Below, piece after piece: positions 35,146 to 48,022 of a DNA stretch of 64,000 nt. The notes under the pieces were generated by a model. It had not been told where the DNA came from and made no database searches. It saw only the letters and a program-made list of their open reading frames with translations. The DNA is from Microvelia longipes (lineage: Eukaryota; Arthropoda; Insecta; Hemiptera; Veliidae). Made by a program: the position numbers and the translations under genes. The stretch spans positions 2,448,814 through 2,512,813 of the forward strand of contig JACMZG010001914.1 in the NCBI GenBank assembly GCA_018340805.1, in the 5' to 3' direction. Each line of letters starts with the position of its first letter. Position 1 is the stretch's first letter.

Positions 35146-35405
35146 AGAAGTTCTTTGATCAGACTGAAATTTAATACAACCAGTTATATTACATGCATAT
35201 AAAATATTAAGTATAATTATCAGCATTATTTTAAACTATAAAATTTATTAGTTTAAAAAAATTGATTTTATGTTATCTCATTTTGGACTAATAATTTTAG
35301 AAATTCGTTTATATTGTGTGCCAATTCTCTAGTAATATGACAAACTGATGTAGGACAACAACCATATGGCCGCGAAGCAGATGCCGCGTGGCGACCACGA
35401 TCAAA
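35146..35405 (+). repeat. F2 interspersed repeat, copy 3
   Basis: 'gatcagactgaaatttaata', 'tagaaattcgtttatattgt', 'agtaatatgacaaactgatg', 'aggacaacaaccatatggcc', 'atgccgcgtggcgacc'. Same order as copies 1 and 2. Confidence 0.82.
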
Positions 35406-36029
35406 ACCTCTTGACTATAGGACCAGTAAAGGGAAATACCTGTTTCCATTGAAATTACAAGATAAAATTGGAATGGTTGTTCTTTACACAAGTAAAAGGA
35501 TGTGTGTGTGTAAGAGTGTGTATGAATGTGTGTGTAAGTGTATGTCGAGTCTGCCAGTTGTCGTAAGCTAAGTGAAAAGTTAAACTGGTTGACAGTTAGA
35601 GTGAAATTGTGTGTTTTTCTTTGCATTACTTACATTTGGAAAACGCTTTCCCTAACACTTTAAACCCAGGCCGAAAGAATTTCCCTCTTTCCAACATTCT
35701 TTAAACTCTTTATTTGACTTTCAAAACCTTTTCAATCAGTTTAAAACAATTATTACAAGTTTTCCAAAGAGAAATGAAAAGTCAAACATTATTTTTATAA
35801 TATTTTGTACTGAAGAATACATTTTGTATTTTCAAGGATACAAAATATATCCTTGAAAATATATATTATTTTCAAGCATTATATTTTAGACTTAGCATGA
35901 AAAGCTGATAATATCAGTAAGAGCCACTACAATAGATTAACAAAAATAACTATTTACAATTAAATTTTTAAATATAATTTTAAATAAGAATGTAAAAACT
36001 TAAGTATAATTGTAATAAGTAACACAGAC
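35406..36029. other. Unassigned sequence with a palindrome
   Basis: TATTTTCAAGGATA, 7 nt, and its exact reverse complement lie at 35827-35861. A TG-rich patch lies at 35500-35550. Confidence 0.55.
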
Positions 36030-36171
36030 TTAGACTTAGGCCCGTATTCAAAGACATCTTCCTAACATTTTCCTAACATTCTCCTTGTTCCTTAAGGAGA
36101 ATGTTAGGAAAATGTTAGGAAACTGTTAGGAAAATGTTAGGAAGATGTCTTTGAATACGGGCCTTAGACTT
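36030..36171. mobile_element. Hairpin MITE with 8-bp target duplication
   Basis: The 125-bp element (36039-36163) starts GGCCCGTATTCAAAGACATC and ends with its exact reverse complement. Inside, a GGAAAATGTTA 11-mer is repeated five times on the right arm and fewer on the left, so the arms are unequal. TTAGACTT flanks it (36030-36037, 36164-36171). An 8-bp duplication fits hAT-type transposition, though the termini are not diagnostic. Confidence 0.9.
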
Positions 36172-36209
36172 TGGCTACTAACTATTTGAGTATAACTGTA
36201 ATAATATTG

Positions 36210-36718
36210 TTTTTTTGAGGTAGTACGTAATTGAGCACTTTATTGGACCGTTTATTGGAAGCCAATCATTATTGTTATAGGAGGTTATTTAGTACTTTTC
36301 ACCTCCGAGGACAATAATGAATGTAAAAGAAACTCCTAGGACGTAAAAGTAATTCATATATTGCTGCCATTACTGTAATGTAGCGTGTTCAAAAAAACAA
36401 TCTGTGTAAAATCTTCATGAGGTTTCTTTAAAAACGTTCATTTTGTTTCTGTTTTTGTTCGTAGACTAATTTTTTTTTTCGTTTTTAAAAGGTGTTCTAA
36501 TTGACAATTTTTTGTGTGTTTATTTGTATAGCTTTTACATTTTTGAGTAAAAGTGTGAAGCTATGGATGAATTCAATGACGACGATAATATGGGGTTAAT
36601 TGGACGTTTGTATTTTTTCAATTAAGTATATAGCGCAGTTTATTTAATGAGTGCTACCTCAAAAAAAAAATAGTGTATGCCATCCGGCTGAGAATGTCTT
36701 TATGTCTTGGCAATTTTT
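36210..36718 (-). mobile_element. F5 repeat unit, copy 2
   Basis: Nearly identical to 9671-10181, including the T-run/GAGGTAGTAC start, the inverted GTGCTACCTCA end (about 36650-36670) and the further 'tagtgtatgccatccggctg' block. The small frame MDEFNDDDNMGLIGRL (36563-36625) has changed at only two residues from copy 1. On minus the unit continues without a break into the hairpin and LINE frame below. Confidence 0.88.
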
Positions 36719-36798
36719 CCCGACTCGCTTCGCTCGTCGGTAAATCTAATTGCCGTGACATAAAGACACACTTCTCAGCCTTATGGCATAAATAACTA
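36671..36798. repeat. Hairpin between the F5 unit and a LINE C-terminal frame
   Basis: 'tgccatccggctgagaatgt' and 'gtctttatgtcttggcaat' are answered by 'attgccgtgacataaagac' and 'ttctcagccttatggcata'. The loop contains GACTCGCTTCGCTCGTC, the same palindromic motif as in F1. The LINE stop codon (CTA on plus, 36796-36798) lies exactly at the outer edge. Confidence 0.85.
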
Positions 36799-36972
36799 TT
36801 TTATTACATTCTTAAAACTATTAATATTTTTAAAGTCACTAACAGATTGTTGTAATTCGTTAAAGAGACGGATGGAAGAGACAATAAAAGAATTACCATA
36901 CAATAAAGTGTAGCATTGAGGAACTTGAAGAAGATAAGCCGATCCTCGCGTTGGAAGAGAAAGTATGATAAC
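36796..36972 (-). pseudogene. LINE ORF2 C-terminal fragment
   Basis: An uninterrupted 58-codon minus frame starts after an in-frame stop. It reads LPTRGSAYLLQVPQC, then YGNSFIVSSIRLFNELQQ, then INSFKNVIK and a stop. The 'NSFxxxSIRLxNxL...SFKxxI' spacing is that of the C-terminus of CR1/Jockey-like LINEs. It is followed directly by the hairpin and the F5 unit, making F5 a candidate 3' UTR. Upstream RT sequence is not recognisable in the next 120 bp. Confidence 0.72.
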
Positions 36973-37096
36973 TTAAGTGATATGAAAGCATAAAGACATA
37001 AAAGCAGTGGAACCAGTACTTAACTTTAAGAAAAATAAGTAAAGCAGTTTGATAAGGTAACCAACTTATGCACAAGCTACAATAAATATAAGTTAC

Positions 37097-38118
37097 TGTT
37101 AGCAGTAATTTAGCCGTAACCGGCGGGTTAAGCATTGGCTTGATAAGCACCTTAGCACTAAACTTAAACTTATACTAAAACAATTAATAAGTCTTAGGCT
37201 AAATAAACTTACTTTAAACACCCAAAAGGGGAACCAAATGGACCTATTATCTACAGAAATAGCCCAATGATAAGAAATTAATAAATGTATGGCTGGCCTG
37301 CTAGGCGTCATTCGTACCCAATCCAATCCGAGTTATTTCGCCGCGGAAGGATGAAAGAGAGTCCAATAGCTGATAGATTAAGCAGAAGGAAGAAAGCATC
37401 GCATAGCTTAGTTAGATAAGATGAAAGGTACGTACTTGCTGCTTTATACTTAACTAGGCCGGTTTACCAGGTCGGTTTACACTCAACGTTAATCTAAACT
37501 TCGCTGATTCTATCGGCAAACAATTAACGGGATCTCAGACAAAACTGAGATATAACTTCACTAAAAAATCTGAGCTAGCTCGTACGGGTACGCCGTAGAT
37601 TCTTCACACACCGCCGTAACGTTCAAAAGCGGTTTTAAGCAAATCAAAATACTTTTGAAGCAGTTAAAAGTGCTGAGTTAAGATAAGATAAGAATGAGGA
37701 AGGTTACAGACGTAAAGGTTACTTTGCGTGACTTTAAAACAAAGTGCCGGTTTTCCTCACAACAAAGTCCTAATTATTAAGTTTTCTATACTTATTTCGC
37801 TAATATGAAGCTGAGGAAACAAAAGTAAGTGAATATTAAAGATATTGCTCGTAAAATAACTGTAAGGAAGGTAACGATGAGATGAAAGTGATCAGAACAA
37901 ACGAGAACGGAATCGCGGGTTTAATCAAGGTATCAATATTAAATTTAAATTCAAACATGGCTTTCAATTATAAAGATGAGCTTAAAACTAATAATAATAG
38001 TGGTATACAAAATAAATAATAATATAAGATAATAAATACGTAAATATTTACAAGGTAAATAAAGAGGGTTAGGGAGGGGATATGTTAGGAAAGTCATTCT
38101 CCCATCAGTGCTCCGACA
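37097..38118 (-). repeat. Possible BEL/Pao long terminal repeat
   Basis: On minus, TGTCGGAGCACTG starts just after the integrase remnant and a purine-containing 'agtaggcggtg'. A TG...CA unit of about 1,020 bp can be drawn to 'ctgctaaca' at 37097. No second LTR copy is present in the window, so the right limit and the assignment rest on position. Confidence 0.35.
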
Positions 38119-38129
38119 CACCGCCTACT

Positions 38130-38560
38130 AAAATTTACGTAAAAGAAAATTTTAATTGGCAGATGAACAGGAAAACTGGAAGAAAACAAAGGTACTAACT
38201 TGCTGCAAGGTCTTCTAAAGGTGAATGATGAACCCATCAACCAGGGAACATTGTCCTTTATTGAAACAAGATCTCCTACTTGAAGATTATATGCGGGATT
38301 TCACCATTTCGCTCTTTGCTGTAAATATGTCAGATCCTCTTTACGCCACCGTTTTCAGAAGTGTAGAGACTTCTTAGTTACAACTGGCCAACGCGTAAGC
38401 CTATTTTCTGAAACATCGAAAAGGGATGGTTCGGGAACAGAGGTTAAGGTCATTTCAATAAGAAAATGGCCCGGTGTCAAATGACAAAGATATTTAGGAT
38501 CGTTAGACAAAGGGCATAGCGGGCGTGAATAGAGAATGGGCTTCAATATTTATCAACATT
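38130..38560 (-). pseudogene. BEL/Pao retrotransposon integrase C-terminus
   Basis: The minus frame reads SRPLCPLSNDPKYLCHLTPG, then HFLI, then LTSVPEPSLFDVSENRLTRW. After a stop it continues KRWRKEDLTYLQQRAKW and, after another stop, YNLQVGDLVSIKD. The order RPL-x-PLS, LTPGHFLIG, P-E-P, N-R-L-x-RW, KRW-x-x-xYLxxLQQRxKW and GDLVxIKDxxxP is the classic C-terminal part of BEL/Pao integrases. At least two stops inactivate it. The catalytic core further upstream (beyond 38560) is not recognisable. Confidence 0.92.
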
Positions 38561-40114
<1,554 letters not shown>

Positions 40115-40139
40115 AGCTTGAAAATACTTTGTATTTGTA

Positions 40140-40760
40140 ATCTGACAATAACCATTGATTTATTAGACGTATTGAAACAAAACTTATATACTATGTATAT
40201 ACTTTAGTATATACTTATTTATTACATAATGGGATACTTAACTTGACAAGCACTTACCAAGTTTAATTTATTATTCTTATTTTTCATTTTTTTTAAAAAC
40301 GCATTCATGTGATTTTATAAAAATTCAACTATATCTATTAATAAGATAATCATTTTGCTGATGTTTTTTAGGACTGCATGTATGCCGGATTTGAAATCCA
40401 TCAAAATATTTTCTCCAATTTTTTACAAATTTTTTAAATTTATATCAAAGATTAATGGTGAGTACAACTAGACCTAAAGATTAATTCATGAACTTTTTAT
40501 GCATTTTTAAGTATTTTATGTTATTTATAAGTATTTTATGTTATTTTTATGTATTTTATGTAATTTTTGTGTATTTAATTAAGTTTCAAATCCCTAGCAT
40601 ACACTTACCCACAAGCACACATATACGGTTAGACAACTTTATAAAAACCACTAACTTCTGAAAAGTCTTAAAACATCTGAAACGGATATTTCAGGTGACA
40701 TCTCGGTTTCGGATTTGTGTTTGAGCAAACACTAAATACAAAGTTTATTTTCCTTTGTTC
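40140..40760 (+). repeat. F1 interspersed repeat, diverged, near full length
   Basis: 'gtattgaaacaaaactt', 'ttatttattacataatgg', 'gcatgtatgccggatttgaa', 'ctaaagattaattcatg', 'caaatccctagcatacac', 'agacaactttataaaaacc', 'tgaaacggatatttcagg' and 'gacatctcggtttcgg'. It includes a 22-bp local repeat ('gtattttatgtta', 40505-40580). Confidence 0.85.
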
Positions 40761-41462
40761 CTGAGGTAAAATGAGGAAAACTAAAAATGGGAAATTAATC
40801 TAATAGATTAAACATTTGGCCCCAGGGATATTTATGTAAAAAACAAAATATACAATGTTTTGACTCGAGCTTTAGTGAGGCCAATTTTATCTAACACCGC
40901 AGAAAATTCACAGATAACAGGAAAAATTGTATAAATAAATAAACTTACGTGTTTTGAACAGGACGTAAAGAAATAGCAAGACGAAGTTAGATGGAATTGG
41001 CTTGAAAGCGAAACGCTTACTGAGCTCTACACGGGGGGAGGTCAAAACCCCCTCTCCATGTTTTCACCAAAACATCCCTCTCCCCCTGTCCTTTACCTCT
41101 CCCTTTTTTAAGACTTTTGTGAATTAAAAAAAGTGGTGAAGTACACACATTGGAATAAGTAGATTTTCCGTTCCATAAAAAATAGTCATTCCTGATTCCA
41201 TTTAAATTAATATAAATGAATACATAGACAATACAAAGGGAGAGGGAAACTTTTCTTATAAATAATATGAAGTTAAAAACTTATTAAAGGTTGTAGAACA
41301 AAATTAGCTCCTAAAGAGTCGCCCGAGCAAGTAAACTAAGACAGTGCATTTTCCTCATAAGAATAATCCAGACAGGGGAGAAGGCTTTGCTAATTGCATG
41401 AGAGGACACACAGCCTAGAGTTTTATATCTTATACAGATTTCTAGAACATAGGTTACCATCT
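40761..41462. other. Unassigned sequence with C- and G-rich tracts
   Basis: A G-run (41033-41039) is followed by a pyrimidine-rich tract (about 41048-41110). No gene signal. Confidence 0.5.
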
Positions 41463-41812
41463 CAATGTATATGTTCTATTACTAACTCAATGTTCTATAA
41501 CTATTTCTATGTTCTATTACTATCTCTATGATCTATTACTATCTCTATGTTCTATATCCATTTCTATGTACTATACCCATCTCTCTGTTTCTATAACTTT
41601 TTCTATGTTCTATAATGTTCAATAATATATCGAACAATGTATATGTTCTATCACTAACTCAATGTTCTATAACTATTTCTATGTTCTATTACTATCTCTA
41701 TGATCTATTACTATCTCTATGTTTTATATCAATTTCTATGAACTATACCCATCTCTCTGTTTCTATAACTTTTTCTATGTTCTATAATGTTCAATAATAT
41801 ATCGAAACTAGA
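41463..41812 (+). repeat. 172-bp tandem duplication built on a 'ctatgttctat' satellite
   Basis: Two near-identical units start at 41465 and 41637. Inside each are 17-18 bp repeats of 'tctatgttctattactatc'. The unit ends 'tgttcaataatatatcgaa' both times. Inverted relatives lie at 42866-42945. Confidence 0.95.
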
Positions 41813-42865
41813 GATGGCAATTGCGTATTAGGTTAGATTTTTGCTGCTCTAATAACTCCTCGCCTCTTACCTAACAGAACCTATACTCTTTTTAAACCTG
41901 TCCGATGTCTTAATGACCTTCTGAAGATCTGTGCATGAGAGTTTTACCTTGTCGTTTTTCAGAAGACTTGGCCGATCTCAAGGTACTTAACCTTGGTCTT
42001 AATAAATAAATCTTTATGAAGAGTTGAATCCTCTTTATTGTTCCTTATTAGATTCGATGATCGTATCCATAACTGTATTTAGTGCTTTAGCTATGTAGTT
42101 GTGTTTTTTAATTTTTTAATTGTTGACAATAGCCTTTGGCTTACTTAAAACTGATTTATTCGATGTAATTACTAAAAGACATGAGTATGCCTTGAGGAGT
42201 AGGCGAGATATATAGTCATTATTACAACCTAAACTTTAGATTTCATTTTCCTCAAAAGTGCCCTTACTTTATCCTTAAATCTTTATTTCCCTTTTTTATA
42301 AATTATCGTACACATTATTGTATACAATCGTATTGTATTATCGTATACAATTATCGCAAGGCTTTACAATAAGACATCTTTAGTATCCTCCTCACTATAC
42401 ACTGGGTACACAATAGATCTGTCTTTAACTTCATTATACATTGATACTTCAGAAGCCATCAATGGTCAGCCTGGATACCAACCTTGCATCTTGAGCTTGA
42501 AACTTGAGCAACTAGTGCACGATTAAGCTTTTATTTGTAGACTAGCTATAGTTCACCAGTACCTGGTGGTAAACAAAATTTGACTTTTGGAAACACCTAA
42601 AGCTGGCTCCGGTCCATCGAGTAAGAAGTGCTAAGAAATGCAGTTCCTTGGTAAGTAGTTCTATTCCCCTCCATACACATTGACCAGCTTGACTTTATTA
42701 TTTATTCCTGGAAGTTCTAATTTTTGTTGAAATTTACTTTCCAGCGTGCATGACCTAATGGATGAGTCTAGCACCTTGATGATGTATGGATGCTTTTACT
42801 TTGAACACAAGGACTTTAACAGCAGGTGTTCAGTGGGTTATTAAAAGGCAAACAGTTATGATTAA
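41813..42865. other. Unassigned sequence
   Basis: Less AT-skewed than average, but no readable protein motif on either strand. Local repeat 'ttatcgtacac'/'ttatcgtatac' at 42303-42355. Confidence 0.45.
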
Positions 42866-42945
42866 ATAGACATAAGAAGATCACAGAGATGGGTACAGAA
42901 CATAGAGATGGATATAGAACATAAAGATGGATATAGAACAAAGTA
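42866..42945 (-). repeat. Inverted remnant of the 'ctatgttctat' satellite
   Basis: 'agaacatagagatggatata' occurs about three times, the reverse complement of the satellite core at 41463-41812. Confidence 0.85.
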
Positions 42946-42954
42946 ATTACAATA

Positions 42955-43120
42955 CAACTGAAGTTGCATTGGTTTTACACGAAATGGAGCAATGTTTACA
43001 AGGTTGCAATGTTTAGTTCCAAATGTTGCAGCCTGTTTTGTACACAATACAACATAGGTTGTAAAGGTTCTACACGAGAGGGAGGAATGTTTACAAGATC
43101 GTAATGCTTAGTTTAAAGGT
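42955..43120 (+). repeat. Diverged ~95-bp tandem duplication
   Basis: 'ggttttacacgaaatggag', 'caatgtttacaaggttgcaa' at 42971 recurs as 'ggttctacacgagagggag', 'aatgtttacaagatcgtaa' at 43066. Confidence 0.82.
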
Positions 43121-43824
43121 ACTTTAAGCCCTTTTAGTACTTTGCTCACCCTTCAACAAGTTCATCATTAAATATTAAAGATACTGTTACTTATTGAAAT
43201 GTATGAAATATAATAAGTAATGCATGTTATATATGACACTCGATAATGTCAAATTGTTCAAAAATATTATTAAAATAATTAAATAAATAGTTTATTATCC
43301 TATTAAGCAATTATGTAAAATGGATTAAACTCTATAATACATAATCATTATGTATTGCAATTATTTGATTTTCCTGGTCGAGTTGGAAAAGTATTTTCCA
43401 ATTTTAAAAGTAGCGTTAGGGACATTTTCTAGAAAACTCCTTCAAAAACTTTCCCCCAAGTTTGAAAATATTTTTCATGTTTCCTTTGACTGCCAGAAAT
43501 TCAATCAAATGAAGTTTATTAATTTCCGGTTTTGAAACTGGAAATGTCTCCAAGAATTCTTTGCTAAAAAGACGGTAAATTATACTTACAACAATAATAA
43601 TTAAATTTATTATTAATAATTAATTAATAATAATAATAATAATTTAATTATGATTATAATAATAATCATAATATATATTGGATAGATACAACATTAGTAA
43701 TTCGGTAAAATGTAGGTTTATAAATTTTTAGCTAAAATTAGATCTTTTATTAAATCTAAAGGCATCAAAATGTTGCCTCAATTGGATAAAGCCCAATACA
43801 ATGCACACAATAATAAAATTACTA
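43121..43824. other. AT-rich unassigned sequence
   Basis: An (ATT/AAT)n patch lies at 43600-43680. The 61-codon frame at 43350 has no recognised motif. Confidence 0.5.
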
Positions 43825-44300
43825 TACAACATAATACAAACAAAGTACAAAAGAATAGATAGTACTATAACACACAAAGTAGAATAAAATACCTAGTCCA
43901 ATAAAATTTTAAGTTCAACAAAATAAAAAGTAATACAATAGAGATTACTATAACACACAAAGTAAAATACAATAGAGATTACTATAACACAAAAGTAAAA
44001 TACAATAGAGATTACTATAACACAAAAGTAAAATACAATAGAGATTACTATAACACACAAAGTAAAATACAATAGAGATTACTATAACACAAAAGTAAAA
44101 TACAATAGAGATTACTATAAACACAAAAGTAAAATACAATAGGATTACTATAAACACAAAGTAAAATACAATAGAGATTACATAACACACCAAAGTAAAA
44201 TACAATAGAGATACTACACAAAGTAAAATACAATAGAGATTACTATAACACACAAAGTAAAATACAATTGATAGTACTATAACTCACAGAGTACAATACG
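43825..44300 (+). repeat. 33-bp tandem array
   Basis: The unit is about 'aaagtaaaatacaatagag' plus 'attactataacaca', in about 11 copies. The minus frame reading NLYCILL repeats is an artefact of the array. Confidence 0.95.
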
Positions 44301-44736
44301 ATAAAACGTACAAAACGGTACAAAGTGCAAACAATACAATATTTGTGTACTTAACACAAAATACAAAATCACAAGTACACTACAAAATCTACAAGTACAA
44401 AGTACAATACAATACACTACAAAGTTCAATAGAATACGAAGAACAACAGAATACTAATAACAGAACTATTCAATGTACAAAGCACTACAAAGTGCAATAC
44501 AAAGTACAACACTACAAAAAGAGCATTAAAATTCAATATAAACTATGATATAATAACATACAAAGTACAATACAAAACAAACTATGATAAAATACCATAC
44601 AAAGTATAATACAATACAAACTATGATACAATAACATACAAAGTACAATACAATACAAACTATGATACAATACCATACAAAGTACAATATAATACAAACT
44701 AATATATACAATATGTACAATTGTATATGATTATAT
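44301..44736 (+). repeat. 39-bp tandem array, left segment
   Basis: Irregular 'acaaagtacaatacaa' units become a regular 39-bp repeat ('actatgatacaatacc', starts 44581, 44620, 44659). The array is cut by a hairpin element and resumes beyond it in the same direction. Confidence 0.93.
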
Positions 44737-45070
44737 GTAAGATATAAATTATTATGTTGACTTTAGTAAATAATAAGTTAGTTGTCATGGATACGGATGT
44801 TTGACAGGATAGTAGTTAGATCTTAGAGATTAGAGAAAAAAAAGGAAGTTGTTATGATTAACAATAAAGCGCTTTAACTACTGCTACTAGTAACTCAATA
44901 TATTTTTAATATAACAAATTTACTTTTTACAAAACAGCACAATCACAAAACTTTTCAACTTCCTTTTTTTTTCTCTAATCTCTAAGATCTAACTACTATC
45001 CAGTCAAACATCCGTATCCATGACAACTAACTTATTATTTACTAAAGTCAACATAATAATTATATCTTAC
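44737..45070. mobile_element. Fold-back element with 115-bp arms inside the 39-bp array
   Basis: The left arm (44737-44851) runs 'gtaagatataaattattatg' to 'aaaaggaagttg'. The right arm (44956-45070) is its reverse complement with only a few differences (for example one extra A). The 104-bp loop is unrelated to the array. The array unit and orientation are the same on both sides, so the element was inserted into a pre-existing array. No clear target duplication. Confidence 0.9.
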
Positions 45071-45455
45071 CATAACACAATACAATACCATGATACAATA
45101 ATACAAACTATATACAATACCGTACAAAGTACAATACAATACAGCTATGATACAATATCATACAAAGTACAATACAATACCATACAAAGTACAATACAAT
45201 ACAAACTATGATACAATACCATACAAATTACAATACAATACAAACTATGATACAAAACCATACAAACATACAAACTATGATACAATACCGTACAAAGTAC
45301 AATACAATACAAACTATGAACAATACCATACAAATTACATACAATACAAACTATGATACAAAACCATACAAACATACAAACTATGATACAATACCGTACA
45401 AAGTACAATACAATACAAACTATGATACAATACCGTACAAAGTACAATAATAATA
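45071..45455 (+). repeat. 39-bp tandem array, right segment
   Basis: Units of 'acaaactatgatacaatacc' plus 'atacaaagtacaataca', with shortened versions in between. The many 60-100 codon frames on both strands are products of the array. Confidence 0.95.
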
Positions 45456-47842
45456 CAATATGTAGCCCTTCTCGGCTAAGACTTGAGTTTTAGTAATGCC
45501 CAACTCAGTCGGGTGCACAGTATAGGGGGGTTCGTGATCAATCCTGGCCTGAACGTCAGTGCAAAAATCTATTATGAGCGCCACCTCGTTTAGTGAATGA
45601 ATAATGAGTACATATATGGAGGAATAGACACAGACAAGACACACACACAGGTTGACAGTCAATAGGGTGAGGAAGGAAAAGGATTGGGAATAAGGGGAAG
45701 GTGAGGCTGAGACTAGAAAACGAGGAATCTAGCCGGGGAGTAGGTAAACGCCAAAAGGTCACACCAAAAGGGTGAGACAGAACAAACAGATATTCGGATA
45801 TGTAGTGATCCCTTGCATTCGAAGGGCCACTACGTACAGATTAAGAAAAAAGACTCGACACTACTTTTGATTGAAAGTATTTTGTATTGTATAGAACACA
45901 CACTTGTTGTTCTGCCCAGTACGATATGCACAATAAACTAAGAGATCCAGACTCTGAATGGAAAATATTACTCAATTAATAATGAAACGAAACGCTTACT
46001 CCGCGTAGCTTACCAGAAAAAAAAAATAAAAGTACTAGCGAGTCTGGTCTCAAGAAAAGATAAATGACTTAAAAACTAACAGAAATATTAAAACAATAAT
46101 AAAACCTAGCACAGCTGTGGGGCCCCAGTACATCAAGTCTACCTACTTCAGTGTCGTCCACTGACCTACCATTACTCTACTGGCTCACAAAATAATTAGA
46201 AATAAAAATAAAATAAAAAGTAAACTTCTGCATAAAATTAAAATAAATCCAAAGGCGTGAAGGTTGAGGAAGTGCCCGAGAAGTAACCTACTTCAAGGAC
46301 CAGGGTAGAGGATCTTACAATGGACTGTCTGACCTGAGTACGATGGATCTGTACGACTACGATCTACAGATCTGGTTCAACACATATCCTTAGTATGCTA
46401 CCATTGTCACATGAGTGGCTAGACCTCCACAGAACAGACTTAGAGCGAATATAACACCAACACGTTCACCACCAGTATTCATCAGTCACAGTTTTCTTCC
46501 GGCGAAAGAGTTTGGGGAGGCTTATATTTTCCCCAGATCCACAAAACTGAAGCACTCTATAGTTATCCCCAAAGGGTTGAAAACTAAACTTTTAAATACT
46601 GAATAGTATCAAAATTCCTTGCACAAAAAAAAGAAACGTGCACCAAAGGTAAACAACACAACAAGCCAACCTGTTTCTGCGTAACCTTCCCTCATCCAAA
46701 ACCTACAGAACCTAAACTTTCTAATCAACAAAAAAGGAAAACCCTCAACAAAAACGAAAAGAAAGAAACAAAACCTGAAAGAAAGGATAAAATAAAATAC
46801 ATAAACAGTAAAAGAGACTCCTAAATAAAAAGAAAATAAACTAGCTATGAAGCCGCTGGACAGCAGGTAAAAGAAGACCCCTACAACAAAACGCCTACTT
46901 CAAGATCTACGAATCTCCCCACTCCTATCCAGCAGTTCCCGCGGGTTCCATTCAAACTTCAAAATACATCACTCAAATTTACCTAAATAGTTGAATTACA
47001 ACCAGTGATGTTATAATCATAACAATTTGTTACAAATATGCTATACAGTATAAAGAAAATATACTATACAAACGGATTGTTCTTTACTTTAATTGTATAT
47101 AATTATTAGCCACTTTTAGAAATATAACACGTCAAATATTAATATTAAATATTAAGTAAACTTTTAGAGCTGCTACCAAAAGACTTATTGAATCGTCGAC
47201 ATTTTTAAAAATTCATAATGATTTAGTCAAAATATTTTTAGTTTTCCTTGTTTAATTTTTTTAACCTTTTCTTTTTTTTATTTGTTTCTACAAAATGTTA
47301 TGAATTATTTTCATAATTTTCCAGCGAAACTTTTACACGACGCAGAACAATTACAAAATACAATTTTTTTCTCAAAAAACGAAACATGTTTATGCAAATA
47401 GAAAGAAAAGAGAAAAACGGAAGAGAGGAAAACCTTGCAGAAAAATACAAAGTATTCCGAGGCAGGACTTAATTTTACTTTTAAAAAAACAATAACAAGA
47501 ATTAACATAAAAGTGTAAATATCCTGGAAAAAAACTCGAAAGATGAAAAACATTTAAAGCCTTAAAAATGTTTACAATACTAAGCTTGCATTTCAAATTT
47601 CTGGGAAAATGAAAAAAACAAATAATTAGTAAAAAATATTCAAGAAATTAAGAAGGCACGGAAATATTAAAGCAGTCCTGTATTTTTGAAACATATATAT
47701 TTTTTTTAATTTCAACGCCTACTATCGAAAATAAAAGAAAAAGTATTGTGTTTATCTACTAATTAGAATTTAATGTTTAATCATAATTAGCCGTTTCAGA
47801 CATTTCATGACATTTTAAGTACTTTTCATCATGCTGTCTGTC

Positions 47843-47846
<4 letters not shown>
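45456..47846. other. Unassigned sequence, 2.4 kb
   Basis: Composition is less extreme at 45460-46600 than elsewhere, yet no frame above 80 codons and no domain is readable. 'caatggactgtctgacc' (46318) resembles 'caatggactgtccgg' near 63877, too short to define a family. Confidence 0.45.
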
Positions 47847-47907
<61 letters not shown>

Positions 47908-47933
47908 ATATACTAAATGTGTGTGTGTGTGTC
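47847..47933. repeat. (AT)n with (TG)n microsatellite
   Basis: About 60 nt of AT, a short spacer, then eight TG units. Confidence 0.97.
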
Positions 47934-47935
47934 AT

Positions 47936-48022
47936 ACATAACTCACACGATGTATATCTGCGTCGCAAATATCTCAAACAGTGTATATCTGCGTCGCGCA
48001 TAACTCTCACAGTGTATATCCC
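47936..48022 (+). repeat. 33-bp tandem repeat, about 2.7 units
   Basis: 'gtgtatatctgcgtcgc' followed by 'aaatatctcaaaca' or 'gcataactctcaca'. Starts are about 33 nt apart. Confidence 0.88.

Noticed and set aside
35309..35626. 105-codon minus-strand frame
   Set aside because: Crosses an F2 copy and a TG-rich patch (HTHTHS-type residues). No recognisable family.
43948..45450. Series of 60-101 codon frames with NLYCILL or YNTNYDT repeats
   Set aside because: Products of 33-bp and 39-bp arrays, open on both strands, with no start context or gene structure.
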